Assembly (NCBI RefSeq): GCF_020329505.1
Contig: NZ_JAGKJJ010000028.1
Span: 1-64,000 of the forward strand
Length of the DNA stretch: 64,000 bases
From: Bradyrhizobium semiaridum
Lineage (GTDB): Bacteria > Pseudomonadota > Alphaproteobacteria > Rhizobiales > Xanthobacteraceae
Reading direction: 5' to 3'
Shown: positions 15,809 to 24,435 of the stretch, in pieces
Layout: each line of letters opens with the position of its first letter
Numbering within the stretch: the first letter of the stretch is position 1
Notes under the pieces: generated by a model
Seen by the model: the letters and a program-made list of their open reading frames with translations, nothing else
What the model was told of the DNA's origin: nothing
The model's database searches: none
Made by a program: the position numbers and the translations under genes

Positions 15809-16777
15809 ATGGCATCGAACCTGGACACCACAGTCACGGTCTTCGGCGGATCGGGTTTCCTGGGGCGGAACGTGGTCCGGGCGCTGTGCAAGCGCGATTA
15901 CCGCGTCCGAGTCGCGGTGCGGCGGCCTGAGCTGGCCTTCCATTTGCAACCGCTCGGCCGGGTCGGCCAGATCCATGCCGTCCAGGCCAATGTGCGCTAC
16001 CCGGCCTCGGTCGAGGCGGCGCTGCGCGATTCGCGGGTCGCCATCAATCTGGTGGGCATCCTGGCCCAGGGCGGCGGGCAGACCTTCGACGCCGTGCAGG
16101 TGAAGGGCGCCGAGACGATCGCCAAAGCGGCGGCCAGCTCCGGCGCCCGGATGGTCCATGTTTCGGCGATTGGCGCCGACGCCAATTCGTCGTCCGCCTA
16201 TTTCCGCGCCAAGGCCGCCGGCGAGCAGGCGGTGCTGGCGGCAACGCCCGAGGCCACGATCATCCGGCCGTCGCTGATGTTCGGTCCGGAGGACCAGTTC
16301 ACCAACCGCTTTGCCGCGCTGGCCCGCTTCTCGCCGGTGCTGCCGCTGGTCGGCGGCGGGGTCAACACGGTGCAGCCGGCCTATGTCGGCGACGTCGCAC
16401 GCGTCGTGGCCGACGCCGTCGACGGCAACACCAAGGCCGGTGCGGCTTACGAGCTCGGCGGGCCGGAAGTGCTGACCATGCGCGAGGTGATGGAAATCAT
16501 CCTCAAAATCACCGAGCGCGACCGCGTGCTGGCGCCGCTGCCGTTCGGCCTCGCCAGGCTCCAGTCCTATTTCCTGCAATTCGCGCCGGGCGTGTTCAAG
16601 CTGACGCCGGACCAGGTCGAGATGCTGCGCACGAACAATGTGGTGTCCGAAGCCGCGACGGCCGCCGGCCTGACATTCGCAGGCCTCGGCATCACCCCGG
16701 ACTCGATGGAAGCCATCGTCCCGCAATATCTCTGGCGCTACCGCGCCGCGGGCCAGTTCCAGAGGAAGAGCGCGTAG
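15809..16777 (+). CDS. Complex I NDUFA9-like NAD(P)-binding protein
   Basis: This 322-residue protein is an atypical SDR of the NDUFA9 family. It starts with VTVFGGSGFLGRNVVRALC, a nucleotide-binding GxxGxxG motif, and continues with VHVSAIGADANSSSAYFRAK and IIRPSLMFGPEDQF. Its mitochondrial relative is an accessory subunit of respiratory complex I that binds a nucleotide cofactor. Bacterial homologues may bind quinones or help the membrane complex, but their role is not settled. The start at 15809 is preferred because GCAGGA lies 9 bases upstream; ATG at 15800 is possible. The gene follows tRNA-Leu on the opposite strand. Confidence 0.85.
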   Translation: MASNLDTTVTVFGGSGFLGRNVVRALCKRDYRVRVAVRRPELAFHLQPLGRVGQIHAVQANVRYPASVEAALRDSRVAINLVGILAQGGGQTFDAVQVKGAETIAKAAASSGARMVHVSAIGADANSSSAYFRAKAAGEQAVLAATPEATIIRPSLMFGPEDQFTNRFAALARFSPVLPLVGGGVNTVQPAYVGDVARVVADAVDGNTKAGAAYELGGPEVLTMREVMEIILKITERDRVLAPLPFGLARLQSYFLQFAPGVFKLTPDQVEMLRTNNVVSEAATAAGLTFAGLGITPDSMEAIVPQYLWRYRAAGQFQRKSA

Positions 16778-16796
16778 GCCGCCACGAAGGCGCTGC

Positions 16797-16953
16797 GCTC
16801 CCTCGCCCCGTTCTTACGGGGAGAGAGTTGGAGTGAGGGGCTGCCTCCGCAAACTCGATGCATAGCAATGCGTGGTGAGTCTCCCTCACCCGGATCGCAT
16901 TCCGCTTCGCTGCATGCGCTCCGGCCTCTCCCCGCAAGCGGGCGAGGCAAGGG
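16797..16953. repeat. Repeat family C, paired copies between convergent genes
   Basis: CCTCGCCCCGTTCTTACGG and GGAGAG are followed about 100 bases later by the inverted partner CCTCTCCCCGCAAGCGGG then CGAGG. Between them lie GTGAGGGG and CTCCCTCACCC arms. The element fills the gap between the NDUFA9-like gene and uppP, which converge, and its hairpins could end both transcripts. Other copies are near 25549, 26098, 36232 and 61499. Confidence 0.75.
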
Positions 16954-16966
16954 CGCTGCCGCGCTC

Positions 16967-17773
16967 TTACCGGCCCATCGCCAGCGCGATCAGGCCGAGG
17001 GTGCCGACAATCACGCGCCACCACGCGAAGAACGTGAAGCCGCGGCGGGTGACGAAGTTGAGGAAGGCACGCACCACGATCATTGCGGTGATGAACGACA
17101 CCACGAAGCCGACCGCGATGACGCTGAGATTGTCGGTCGTGAAGTCGGCGCGATTCTTGTAGAAATCATAGGCGAACGCGCCGACCATGGTCGGGATCGC
17201 GAGGAAGAACGAGAACTCCGCCGCCGAGCGCTTGTCGGCACCGAGCAGCATCGCCGCGACGATGCTGGCGCCGGAGCGCGACACGCCCGGGATCATCGCC
17301 AGGCACTGCGCGACGCCGATCCACAGATACATCAGAAGTGGGAACCGGGTCGCATCGTCCTCATAAACCTTGAGCTGGAGCTGATCGACCCACAAGAGGA
17401 CGGCGCCGCCGACGATCAGCGTGAAGCAGACCACCCACGGATTGAACAGGAATTCCTTGATATATTTGCCGGCGATCAGGCCGATGATGACGGCGGGCAG
17501 GAATGCCACCAGCACGCCGATCACGAAGCGGCGGTCGTCGGGATTGGTGAACATGCCGAGCGCGACGCGCCACAATTTGACGAAATAGAGCGCGAGGATG
17601 GCGAGGATCGCGCCGAGCTGAATCAGGATTGCAAAACTCTTCCAGAAGTTGCCTTCGCCGAGATTGAAGAAGCGCTCCGCAAGCAGCAGGTGGCCCGTCG
17701 AAGACACCGGCAGGAACTCGGTGACGCCTTCGACGATGCCGAGAATCACCGCCCGCAGCATATCCGTCATCAT
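16967..17773 (-). CDS. uppP: Undecaprenyl-diphosphatase
   Basis: This 268-residue polytopic membrane enzyme removes a phosphate from undecaprenyl diphosphate so the lipid carrier can be reused in peptidoglycan and polysaccharide synthesis. It also confers low-level bacitracin resistance. Both catalytic signatures are present: EGVTEFLPVSSTGH at about residues 13-26 and PGVSRSGASI near 170. The start at 17773 (two adjacent ATGs) gives the exact family length. It is divergent from fzlA, and 254 bases of intergenic DNA (17774-18027) show no recognisable element. Confidence 0.95.
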   Translation of the reverse strand: MMTDMLRAVILGIVEGVTEFLPVSSTGHLLLAERFFNLGEGNFWKSFAILIQLGAILAILALYFVKLWRVALGMFTNPDDRRFVIGVLVAFLPAVIIGLIAGKYIKEFLFNPWVVCFTLIVGGAVLLWVDQLQLKVYEDDATRFPLLMYLWIGVAQCLAMIPGVSRSGASIVAAMLLGADKRSAAEFSFFLAIPTMVGAFAYDFYKNRADFTTDNLSVIAVGFVVSFITAMIVVRAFLNFVTRRGFTFFAWWRVIVGTLGLIALAMGR

Positions 17774-18027
17774 GTGGCCTGCCCCTGTGTGGAAACCGCG
17801 GTCCTTCTGACCTATCCGGCCATCTGCTGCAATCGCAAAAAAACGGCAAAGAGGTGGTTGCCTCACCGATTTGCTGCGCTATAGCGTTTTTGTGACCCGC
17901 ACCCTGCGTGCGGACGGCTACCGGTTCGCGCGATGACGCGACATAGAGACGATCGGGCTCGCTGCCCCAGGTTCAGGCCTCGCACAGGTTGATGGTTTCT
18001 TAAGCGCGCGAAACTACCAAGGGATTC

Positions 18028-18720
18028 ATGTACACGCTGTATCACCATCCGTTCTGTCCGCATTCGCGATTCATCCGCCTCGTGCTCGGCGAGTATGGTC
18101 TCGATCTTCGCCTTGTGGAGGAGCGGGTCTGGGATCGGCGCGAGGCCTATCTGGCGCTCAATCCGGCGGCCACCACGCCGGTGCTGATCGCCGAAGGATT
18201 TCCGCCGGTCCCACAGGCCGCCATCATCGCCGAATATCTCGACGAGGCGCACGGCCTCGATGCCGGCGAGCGCCGGCTGCTGCCGACCTCGAGCGCCGAG
18301 CGCGTCGAGGTGCGCCGCCTGATGGCGTGGTTCAACGAAAAATTCTTCGAGGAGGCCTCCAATCCGCTGGTGACCGAGCGGATCTACAAGCGCTTCATGA
18401 GCGAGGACAATGGCGGCGGCCCGCCGGCCCCGGACGTGATGCGCGCGGCCAAGGTCAATGTGCGCTATCATCTGAGCTATATCGGCTGGCTGGCGAAGAC
18501 GCGGAACTATCTCGCCGGCGACCGCCTGACCTACGCGGATCTCGCCGCCGCGGCGCATCTCTCGGCGATCGACTATCTGGGCGATGTGCCATGGGGCGAG
18601 GACGACGCGGCAAAGGCGTGGTACGCGCGGGTGAAGTCCCGCCCGTCGTTCCGCCCGCTGCTCAGCGAATGGCTGGCGGGGGTGCCGGCGTCACGCACCT
18701 ATGTGGACCTCGACTTCTGA
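18028..18720 (+). CDS. fzlA: FzlA-like glutathione S-transferase-fold protein (FtsZ-binding)
   Basis: This 230-residue protein has a thioredoxin-like N-terminal domain (MYTLYHHPFCPHSRFIRLVL) and a helical GST C-domain. In Caulobacter and other alphaproteobacteria the GST-fold protein FzlA binds FtsZ and couples the Z ring to constriction. Support here is the length, the conserved end YVDLDF, and the position beside uppP and queG, an arrangement I recall for fzlA. Catalytic GST activity is doubtful. If the call is wrong it is an ordinary GST. The queG gene overlaps its 3' end. Confidence 0.75.
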   Translation: MYTLYHHPFCPHSRFIRLVLGEYGLDLRLVEERVWDRREAYLALNPAATTPVLIAEGFPPVPQAAIIAEYLDEAHGLDAGERRLLPTSSAERVEVRRLMAWFNEKFFEEASNPLVTERIYKRFMSEDNGGGPPAPDVMRAAKVNVRYHLSYIGWLAKTRNYLAGDRLTYADLAAAAHLSAIDYLGDVPWGEDDAAKAWYARVKSRPSFRPLLSEWLAGVPASRTYVDLDF

Positions 18721-19856
18721 GCGCGGCGGCCAAGCTCTCTCCCCCCGATCTCAAGGCCGCGCTGATCCGCGAGGCGCGCGCACTCGGCTTCGACAGCATC
18801 GGCATCACCTCGCCCGACTCGACGCGCGAGGCCGGAAATTATTTCCTACAATTCCTCGGCAGCGGCGGCCATGGCGACATGGACTGGCTCGCGTCTAACC
18901 CCGAGCGCCGCACCGATCCGCGCGCGCTGTGGAGTGGCGTCCGCTCGATCATCATGCTCGGCGTCAATTACGGACCCGACGAGGACCCGCTCGATATCCT
19001 CGCACGTCGCAGCCGTGCGGCGATCTCGGTCTATGCGCAGGGCGACGACTATCACGATGTCATCAAGAAGCGGCTAAAGGTGCTGGCGCGCTGGCTCGCC
19101 GCCACGACTGGTGACGAGGTGAAGGTGTTCGTCGACACCGCGGCCGTGATGGAGAAGCCGCTGGCGCACGCCGCCGGCATCGGCTGGCAGGGCAAGCATA
19201 CCAACCTCGTCTCGCGCGAATTCGGCTCGTGGCTGTTTCTCGGCGCGATCTATTCCGCCACCGAGCTGCCGCGCGATGATGCCGAGGCCGATCATTGCGG
19301 CAGTTGCCGCGCCTGCCAGGACATCTGTCCCACCGCGGCGTTTCCGGCGCCTTACAAGCTCGATGCGCGGCGCTGCATCTCGTATCTGACGATCGAGAAC
19401 AAGGGCCCGATCCCGCACGAATTCCGCAAGAGCATCGGCAACCGCATCTATGGTTGCGACGATTGCCTCGCGGTCTGTCCGTGGAACAAGTTCGCGCAGC
19501 AAGGCCGCGAGCAAAAGCTCGCCGCGCGCGAGGCACTGCGCGCGCCCGCGCTTGCCGAGCTCGCCCGGCTCGACGACGCATCTTTCCGCGCGCTGTTCAC
19601 GAAGTCGCCGGTGAAACGCATCGGGCGTGACCGCTTCATCCGCAATGTGCTGATCGCGATCGGCAATTCCTGTGATGCGAGGCTTGTGAGCGAAGCACGG
19701 CGCCTGCTTGGCGATGCCAGCCCGCTGGTGCGGGGTGCCGCGGTGTGGGCGCTGGCGCAACTGATGGCGCGCGACGAGTTCGCCGCGCTGGCATCAAGGG
19801 CCGGCGGCGAGGACGACGTCACCGTGCAGCAGGAGTGGCGCGCGGCGGCCTCTTGA
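18669..19856 (+). CDS. queG: Epoxyqueuosine reductase
   Basis: This enzyme of up to 395 residues carries out the last step of queuosine tRNA modification, reducing epoxyqueuosine in the wobble position. It has a cobalamin-binding N-domain and two 4Fe-4S clusters of ferredoxin type: CGSCRACQDICP and CDDCLAVCPWNKF. A HEAT-like C-terminal segment follows (LVSEARRLLGDASPLVRGAAVWAL). ATG at 18669 would overlap fzlA by 52 bases; CTG at 18717, overlapping the fzlA stop by a few bases, is another possibility and gives a protein starting near SAAAKLSPPDLK. Either way translation is coupled to fzlA. Confidence 0.92.
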   Translation: MAGGGAGVTHLCGPRLLSAAAKLSPPDLKAALIREARALGFDSIGITSPDSTREAGNYFLQFLGSGGHGDMDWLASNPERRTDPRALWSGVRSIIMLGVNYGPDEDPLDILARRSRAAISVYAQGDDYHDVIKKRLKVLARWLAATTGDEVKVFVDTAAVMEKPLAHAAGIGWQGKHTNLVSREFGSWLFLGAIYSATELPRDDAEADHCGSCRACQDICPTAAFPAPYKLDARRCISYLTIENKGPIPHEFRKSIGNRIYGCDDCLAVCPWNKFAQQGREQKLAAREALRAPALAELARLDDASFRALFTKSPVKRIGRDRFIRNVLIAIGNSCDARLVSEARRLLGDASPLVRGAAVWALAQLMARDEFAALASRAGGEDDVTVQQEWRAAAS

Positions 19857-19890
19857 TTTCAACAACGCATTCCCGTCATGGTCGCGGGCC

Positions 19891-20688
19891 ATGACAAACC
19901 AGCCCTTCTTCACCCGGCACGGCGACGGCTTCATGCCGACATCAGTTGCCAACGGACCGTGGAGTCCGGAGTCCCTGCACGGCCGCGTCGTGATCGGCCT
20001 GCTCGCCTTCGTCATCGAGGAGCGCCACGGCGCCGACGAGTTCGTTCCGGCGCGGCTGACGGTCGACATGTTCCGCCTGCCCAACATCACGACGCCCATC
20101 GAGGTGACGACGAAGCTGGTGCGCGACGGCCTGCGCATCAAGCTGATCGAGGCGGAATTCATCTCCGGCGGCACCAGCATGGCGCGCGCCTCGTGCCAGC
20201 TGTTGCGCCGGACGGAAAATGCGCCCGGCAATGTCTGGTCGCCGCCGAATTGGGAGGTGCCAGCACCCGCCGACATTCCGAAGCCGACCGATCCAAGGCT
20301 CGGCATGAACGGCAAATGGGAGACGCGGCCGATTGTCGGCCATATGGGCTCGCTCGGCCCGCGCCGGCTCTGGATGAGCGAGGTGCGCGAACTGGTCGAG
20401 AGCGTGCCGATGACGCCGTTCGTCCATGTCGCGACCGGCGCCGACTTCGCCAGCCCGTTCGCCAATGCCGGCGACCAGGGGCTCGGCTACATCAACAGCG
20501 ACGTCACGATCTATCTGCACCGCCTGCCGGTGACGCGCTGGATCGGCTTCGAGGTGGTGAACCATCACGCCACTGACGGCGTCGCGATCGGCGAATGCTG
20601 GCTCTACGACGAGCAGGGCCCGATCGGCACCTCCACGGTCGCCGCGCTGGCGCAGCGCCGGCCGATGACCAATCCGCCGCCGCCGTAA
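19891..20688 (+). CDS. Acyl-CoA thioesterase-like protein (double hotdog)
   Basis: This 265-residue protein resembles the thioesterase family with two hotdog domains (TesB/4HBT3-like). The first half includes HGRVVIGLLAFVIEERHG and VPARLTVDMFRLP. The second includes NSDVTIYLHRLPVTRWIGFE, with the conserved GVAIGECWLYDEQGPIGTS near the end. It would hydrolyse acyl-CoA thioesters, but no substrate can be assigned. The short gap after queG suggests possible co-transcription. A long palindromic repeat follows the stop codon. Confidence 0.75.
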   Translation: MTNQPFFTRHGDGFMPTSVANGPWSPESLHGRVVIGLLAFVIEERHGADEFVPARLTVDMFRLPNITTPIEVTTKLVRDGLRIKLIEAEFISGGTSMARASCQLLRRTENAPGNVWSPPNWEVPAPADIPKPTDPRLGMNGKWETRPIVGHMGSLGPRRLWMSEVRELVESVPMTPFVHVATGADFASPFANAGDQGLGYINSDVTIYLHRLPVTRWIGFEVVNHHATDGVAIGECWLYDEQGPIGTSTVAALAQRRPMTNPPPP

Positions 20689-20701
20689 GGCACCCAACCG
20701 C

Positions 20702-20806
20702 CGTCATTCCGGGGCATAGCGCAGCGATGAGCCCGGAATCCATTCACCCACCAACACTGCGGCCCGATGGATTCCGGGCTCGCGCTGCGCGCGCCCCGGA
20801 ATGACG
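20702..20806. repeat. Dispersed palindromic repeat family E
   Basis: CGTCATTCCGGGGC (20702-20715) and CCGGAATCCAT (20733-20743) are inverted at ATGGATTCCGG (20767-20777) and GCCCCGGAATGACG (20793-20806). The whole element can fold into one long stem. It lies between the convergent thioesterase and SnoaL-like genes and could terminate both. Confidence 0.75.
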
Positions 20807-20809
20807 AGA

Positions 20810-21277
20810 TCAGGCCAGATGCCGCTGCATCTCCGGCCGCGCCTTCAGCGCCGCGCCCTGCCTGCCGACGATCTTGGCGATCCGCTCCGGCGCAAAGTTC
20901 AGGTCGACGAATGCCGGCGCGGTGTTGGCGACCTCGTGATAACAGGTGATTTTCCCGTCGCGCAGCCGCATGATCGCAACGCCCTCGAACATCGCACGCG
21001 CACCTTTCGCCTCCGGCAAGGTCGAGCGGTAGCTGAACGTGTAGCGCGCGTAGAGCGTCGTGCCGTCCGTGACGGGATCGTGCATGTCCCAGCGGAAATC
21101 AGTCGCGGTCCGATAGAACCAGTCGTCGATCATCTCGGCGATTTTGTCGTGCCCCTTGAACGCGCCATAGAACACGTCGTGGTAGACACCATCCTCGGTG
21201 AAGAGTTTTGCAAAGCTCTTGCCGTCGCGCTGTTCGACAGCATCGCAGAACGCGCGCAGCATCTTTGTCGTTTCCAT
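20810..21277 (-). CDS. SnoaL/NTF2-like family protein
   Basis: This 155-residue protein has the cone-shaped NTF2-like fold pattern. A helical start is followed by LFTEDGVYHDVFYGAFKGHDKIAEMI, then beta strands such as TLYARYTFSYRS and GKITCYHEV. Members include polyketide cyclases, limonene-epoxide-hydrolase relatives and many unassigned proteins. No catalytic set specific enough to name a reaction is seen. It lies 25 bases downstream of the alpha/beta hydrolase gene, so the two likely form one operon. Confidence 0.75.
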   Translation of the reverse strand: METTKMLRAFCDAVEQRDGKSFAKLFTEDGVYHDVFYGAFKGHDKIAEMIDDWFYRTATDFRWDMHDPVTDGTTLYARYTFSYRSTLPEAKGARAMFEGVAIMRLRDGKITCYHEVANTAPAFVDLNFAPERIAKIVGRQGAALKARPEMQRHLA

Positions 21278-21302
21278 CCGCGTTTCTCCCTGGAACGGAA
21301 AC

Positions 21303-22097
21303 CTAGCCGATCTCCGCCACCGCGGCGATGATCCGCGCGATGTCCTGCGGACGCGACAGGCGGTGGTCGCCGTCCTGGATCATGGTCAGCACGACGTCCT
21401 CGGCCGGCAGCCGGTGCACCAGCGCGAAGGCATGTTTCCACGGCACGTCCGGGTCCTGCGCGCCCTGCAGGATGCGCACCGGGCAGCCGACATCGATCTT
21501 GCCGCCGAGCAGCAGGTGGTTGCGGCCCTCCTCGATCAAGGCGCGGGTGATCGGATAGGGCGAGCCGTCGCCATAGTCGGAGGGCCGCAGCCAGACGCCC
21601 TTGGTCTCGATCTCGGCCCGGATCTCGGGCGAGAAGTTCTTCCACATCAGTTCCTCGGTGAAATCGGGCGCGGGCGCGATCAGCACGAGGCCGGCGAGCG
21701 ACGCGCCGCCATTGCCCCGCCGCGCGATCTCGCGCGCCAGCAGCAGCGCCATCCAGCCTCCCATCGAGGAACCGATCAGCACCTGCGGCCCGCTGCAGAA
21801 TTCTGAGAACACCGCGACGCTCTCCTCGAGCCAGCGGCCAATCGTGCCGCCGGCAAAATCGCCGGAGGATTCGCCATGGCCGGAATAGTCGAACCGGACC
21901 GAGGCGCGGCCGTGCTCGGCGGCCCACGCATCCAGCGCAATCGCCTTGGTGCCCTGCATGTCGGACTTGAAACCGCCGAGCCAAAACAGTCCCGGACCGC
22001 GCCCCGCGCGGGCCCGGACCGCGATCCGGCGCCTTCCATCGCCTTCGCCGACCTCGATGAAAACGGGTTCCTGGGCGGATGCGGCGGTTTGGCTCAT
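21303..22097 (-). CDS. Alpha/beta hydrolase
   Basis: This 264-residue protein has the alpha/beta-hydrolase fold with nucleophile Ser111 in GSSMGG. The probable acid is in GAQDPDVPW and the histidine is in DGDHRLSRP near the C-terminus. GHGESSGDF after strand 4 is a typical cap-region motif of the serine aminopeptidase/acylglycerol-lipase-like group. It has no signal peptide and probably acts in the cytoplasm on a small ester or thioester. It is divergent from infC, with 218 bases between them. Confidence 0.8.
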   Translation of the reverse strand: MSQTAASAQEPVFIEVGEGDGRRRIAVRARAGRGPGLFWLGGFKSDMQGTKAIALDAWAAEHGRASVRFDYSGHGESSGDFAGGTIGRWLEESVAVFSEFCSGPQVLIGSSMGGWMALLLAREIARRGNGGASLAGLVLIAPAPDFTEELMWKNFSPEIRAEIETKGVWLRPSDYGDGSPYPITRALIEEGRNHLLLGGKIDVGCPVRILQGAQDPDVPWKHAFALVHRLPAEDVVLTMIQDGDHRLSRPQDIARIIAAVAEIG

Positions 22098-22315
22098 GGT
22101 TCGGTCACTCGCGTGTCAGAGATCTGGTTTTCGATTGTCCGACGGCATCGGTCAACGCCGCCTTGCGGAGCCGATGCTTCGGCTATATGTGCCGGGCGTG
22201 GCGAAAATGCCGCTCATTTGACGGTTTTGCCGCGTAATCAGCGAGTTCGCTTGCCCGTTGCAGCGTCTTGCTTCAAAATATCCGCCTTCCCTTTCACAAC
22301 TTTGGAGAGCTACCC

Positions 22316-22855
<540 letters not shown>

Positions 22856-22883
22856 GTTCGAATTTGTCGGTTTGAATGAAGCG

Positions 22884-22913
22884 GCCCGCCAAATCGGCGG
22901 GCTGTTTCTTTTT
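22884..22913 (+). terminator. Intrinsic terminator after infC
   Basis: GCCCGCC (22884-22890) pairs with GGCGGGC (22896-22902) over AAATC, followed by TGTTTCTTTTT. The 362-base infC-rpmI gap also holds repeat family B copy 2; the remainder (23001-23217) contains a weak CGCC/GGCG hairpin with ATTTT near 23175-23193 that might attenuate rpmI. Confidence 0.85.
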
Positions 22914-22915
22914 CG

Positions 22916-23000
22916 TAGCCCGGATGCAGCAAAGCGCGATCCGGGGCGGTGCGCCCGCGAATGGACCTTCCACGGATTGCGCTTCGCTGCGTCCGGGCTA
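22916..23000. repeat. Dispersed palindromic repeat family B, copy 2
   Basis: TAGCCCGGATGCAGCAAAGC leads into GCGATCCGGGG, and the inverted partner CGGATTGCGCTTCGCTGC then GTCCGGGCTA closes it. The arms match those of the copy at 4745-4827 apart from small changes. Confidence 0.8.
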
Positions 23001-23217
23001 CAGGTACCGGTTCCACCGCTTCCAGCGTTGCAAAAAGCCCGATCCTCTGTCATAAGCCGGGCCTTCGCCGCCCGGCTGATCAAGGGCTGCCGTGGCGACG
23101 TTCAGCGCAGGTTTATCCAATTCGGGAAAAACCTAGCACTATCAACGCTCTAACGAGCATTTTAGCCGGCCGAACGCCTCTCGGGGCGATTTTCGTGCTG
23201 TGCCACAGGAGAGCCAA

Positions 23218-23418
23218 ATGCCCAAGTTGAAGACCAAGTCGGGCGCTAAAAAGCGCTTCAAGGTGACGGCCACCGGCAAAGTGATGCACGCCCAGCGCGG
23301 CAAGCGCCACGGCATGATCAAGCGGACCAAGAAGCAGATCCGCCAGCTGCGCGGCACCCGCGTGCTGTTCAAGACCGACGGCGACAACGTCAAGAAGTAC
23401 TTCTTGCCGAACGCCTGA
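23218..23418 (+). CDS. rpmI: 50S ribosomal protein L35 (bL35)
   Basis: This 66-residue basic protein begins MPKLKTKSGAKKRFKVT, the conserved L35 signature, and ends with KKYFLPNA. ACAGGAGAG precedes the ATG at 23218. It is part of the large ribosomal subunit and is followed after 72 bases by rplT, its usual partner, in the standard infC-rpmI-rplT order. Confidence 0.97.
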   Translation: MPKLKTKSGAKKRFKVTATGKVMHAQRGKRHGMIKRTKKQIRQLRGTRVLFKTDGDNVKKYFLPNA

Positions 23419-23490
23419 TCGCATCCGCTTGAACCGGCCCGCGTCCGCGCAAGGCCCCGTCCCACTTCATAGATCTCAAGGATTTCCGTC

Positions 23491-23850
23491 ATGTCTCGCG
23501 TCAAACGCGGTGTGACCGCTCACGCCAAGCACAAGAAAGTCTACAAGGCTGCCAAGGGCTATCACGGCCGCCGCAAGAACACGATCCGCATCGCCAAGCA
23601 GGCGGTCGAAAAAGCCGGCCAGTACGCCTTCCGCGACCGCAAGCGCAAGAAGCGCACCTTCCGCGCGCTCTGGATCCAGCGCCTCAACGCCGCCGTTCGT
23701 CCGTTCGGCATGACCTACAGCGTGTTTATCAACGGCCTGTCCAAGTCGGGCATCACCGTCGACCGTAAGGTGCTGTCGGATCTTGCGATCCACGAGCCCG
23801 CCGCGTTCCAGGCGATCGCCGAGAAGGCCAAGGCCGCGCTCGCGGCCTGA
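23491..23850 (+). CDS. rplT: 50S ribosomal protein L20 (bL20)
   Basis: This 119-residue basic protein starts MSRVKRGVTAHAKHKKV and contains the conserved GYHGRRKNTIRIAKQAVEKAGQ-type RNA-binding helix and LWIQRLNAAVR. It binds 23S rRNA early in assembly and in some bacteria represses its own operon. It directly follows rpmI. The next gene on the plus strand is pheS, past a small convergent minus-strand gene. Confidence 0.97.
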   Translation: MSRVKRGVTAHAKHKKVYKAAKGYHGRRKNTIRIAKQAVEKAGQYAFRDRKRKKRTFRALWIQRLNAAVRPFGMTYSVFINGLSKSGITVDRKVLSDLAIHEPAAFQAIAEKAKAALAA

Positions 23851-23878
23851 GCCGTGCGCGATCAGGGGGCCTCTGCTC

Positions 23879-24289
23879 CTAGCGGGCTTTCGGGCCCGCT
23901 TTCAGCGCTTTCTGCGAATAGCGCTGCGACACCTCGGCCCGGCAGAATGCCGTGAACGAGCGGTACATGGTGCCGCTCTCGTTGCGGTATTTGCGATCAC
24001 AGCGGCCGAGCTGGGCGGAATAGGCCTTTTTCTGCGTTGCCTTCAGGCCGGACAGGAAGTCCGCCTCGCACTTCTTCTCGACGGCCTCGCCGAGCTGAAC
24101 GTCGCCACTGGCGCCGAACGCGCAATCCGTGAACAGCTTCATCGCCGGCGCGCATCCCGTCGTGGCGTTGATCGCCGCGACGATCTCGTCCGGCGTCATC
24201 GATTTCTCCATGCAGACCGCCGATCGCGCCGGAGACGCAGCAAGCGACAGGACAACGACAAGGCCAACCAGGCAGGATCGCAACAGCAT
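23879..24289 (-). CDS. Secreted six-cysteine protein of unknown function
   Basis: This 136-residue protein has a clear signal peptide (MLLRSCLVGLVVVLSLAAS, cleavage near ARSA). The mature part carries six cysteines (in AVCME, TGCAP, TDCAF, KKCEA, GRCDR and AFCRA), so up to three disulfides could form in the periplasm. GGAGA lies upstream of the ATG at 24289; a further upstream start would destroy the signal peptide. I do not recognise the family. It sits alone, convergent with rplT and divergent from pheS. Confidence 0.7.
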   Translation of the reverse strand: MLLRSCLVGLVVVLSLAASPARSAVCMEKSMTPDEIVAAINATTGCAPAMKLFTDCAFGASGDVQLGEAVEKKCEADFLSGLKATQKKAYSAQLGRCDRKYRNESGTMYRSFTAFCRAEVSQRYSQKALKAGPKAR

Positions 24290-24435
24290 CGCAAATCTCC
24301 GTTTCCCCTTGGTCCCATGGCTCCGCGAGGGGTTCAATCCGGCCGCTCAACCGCCCGAAATGACCGGCTTTTTGCTTGACGTTACGGCCTTCGGGCGGCG
24401 ACAACCCAGCCCAAATTGGCACCAGGGAATTGACC

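Noticed and set aside
16797..16953. CRISPR-like array
   Set aside because: The repeats are palindromic, not regularly spaced and occur singly at many other loci; no cas genes are present.
22268..22315. TTG start for infC giving a 16-residue extension
   Set aside because: The extension is not homologous to IF-3, whereas ATT at 22316 has a good ribosome site and the conserved first residues.
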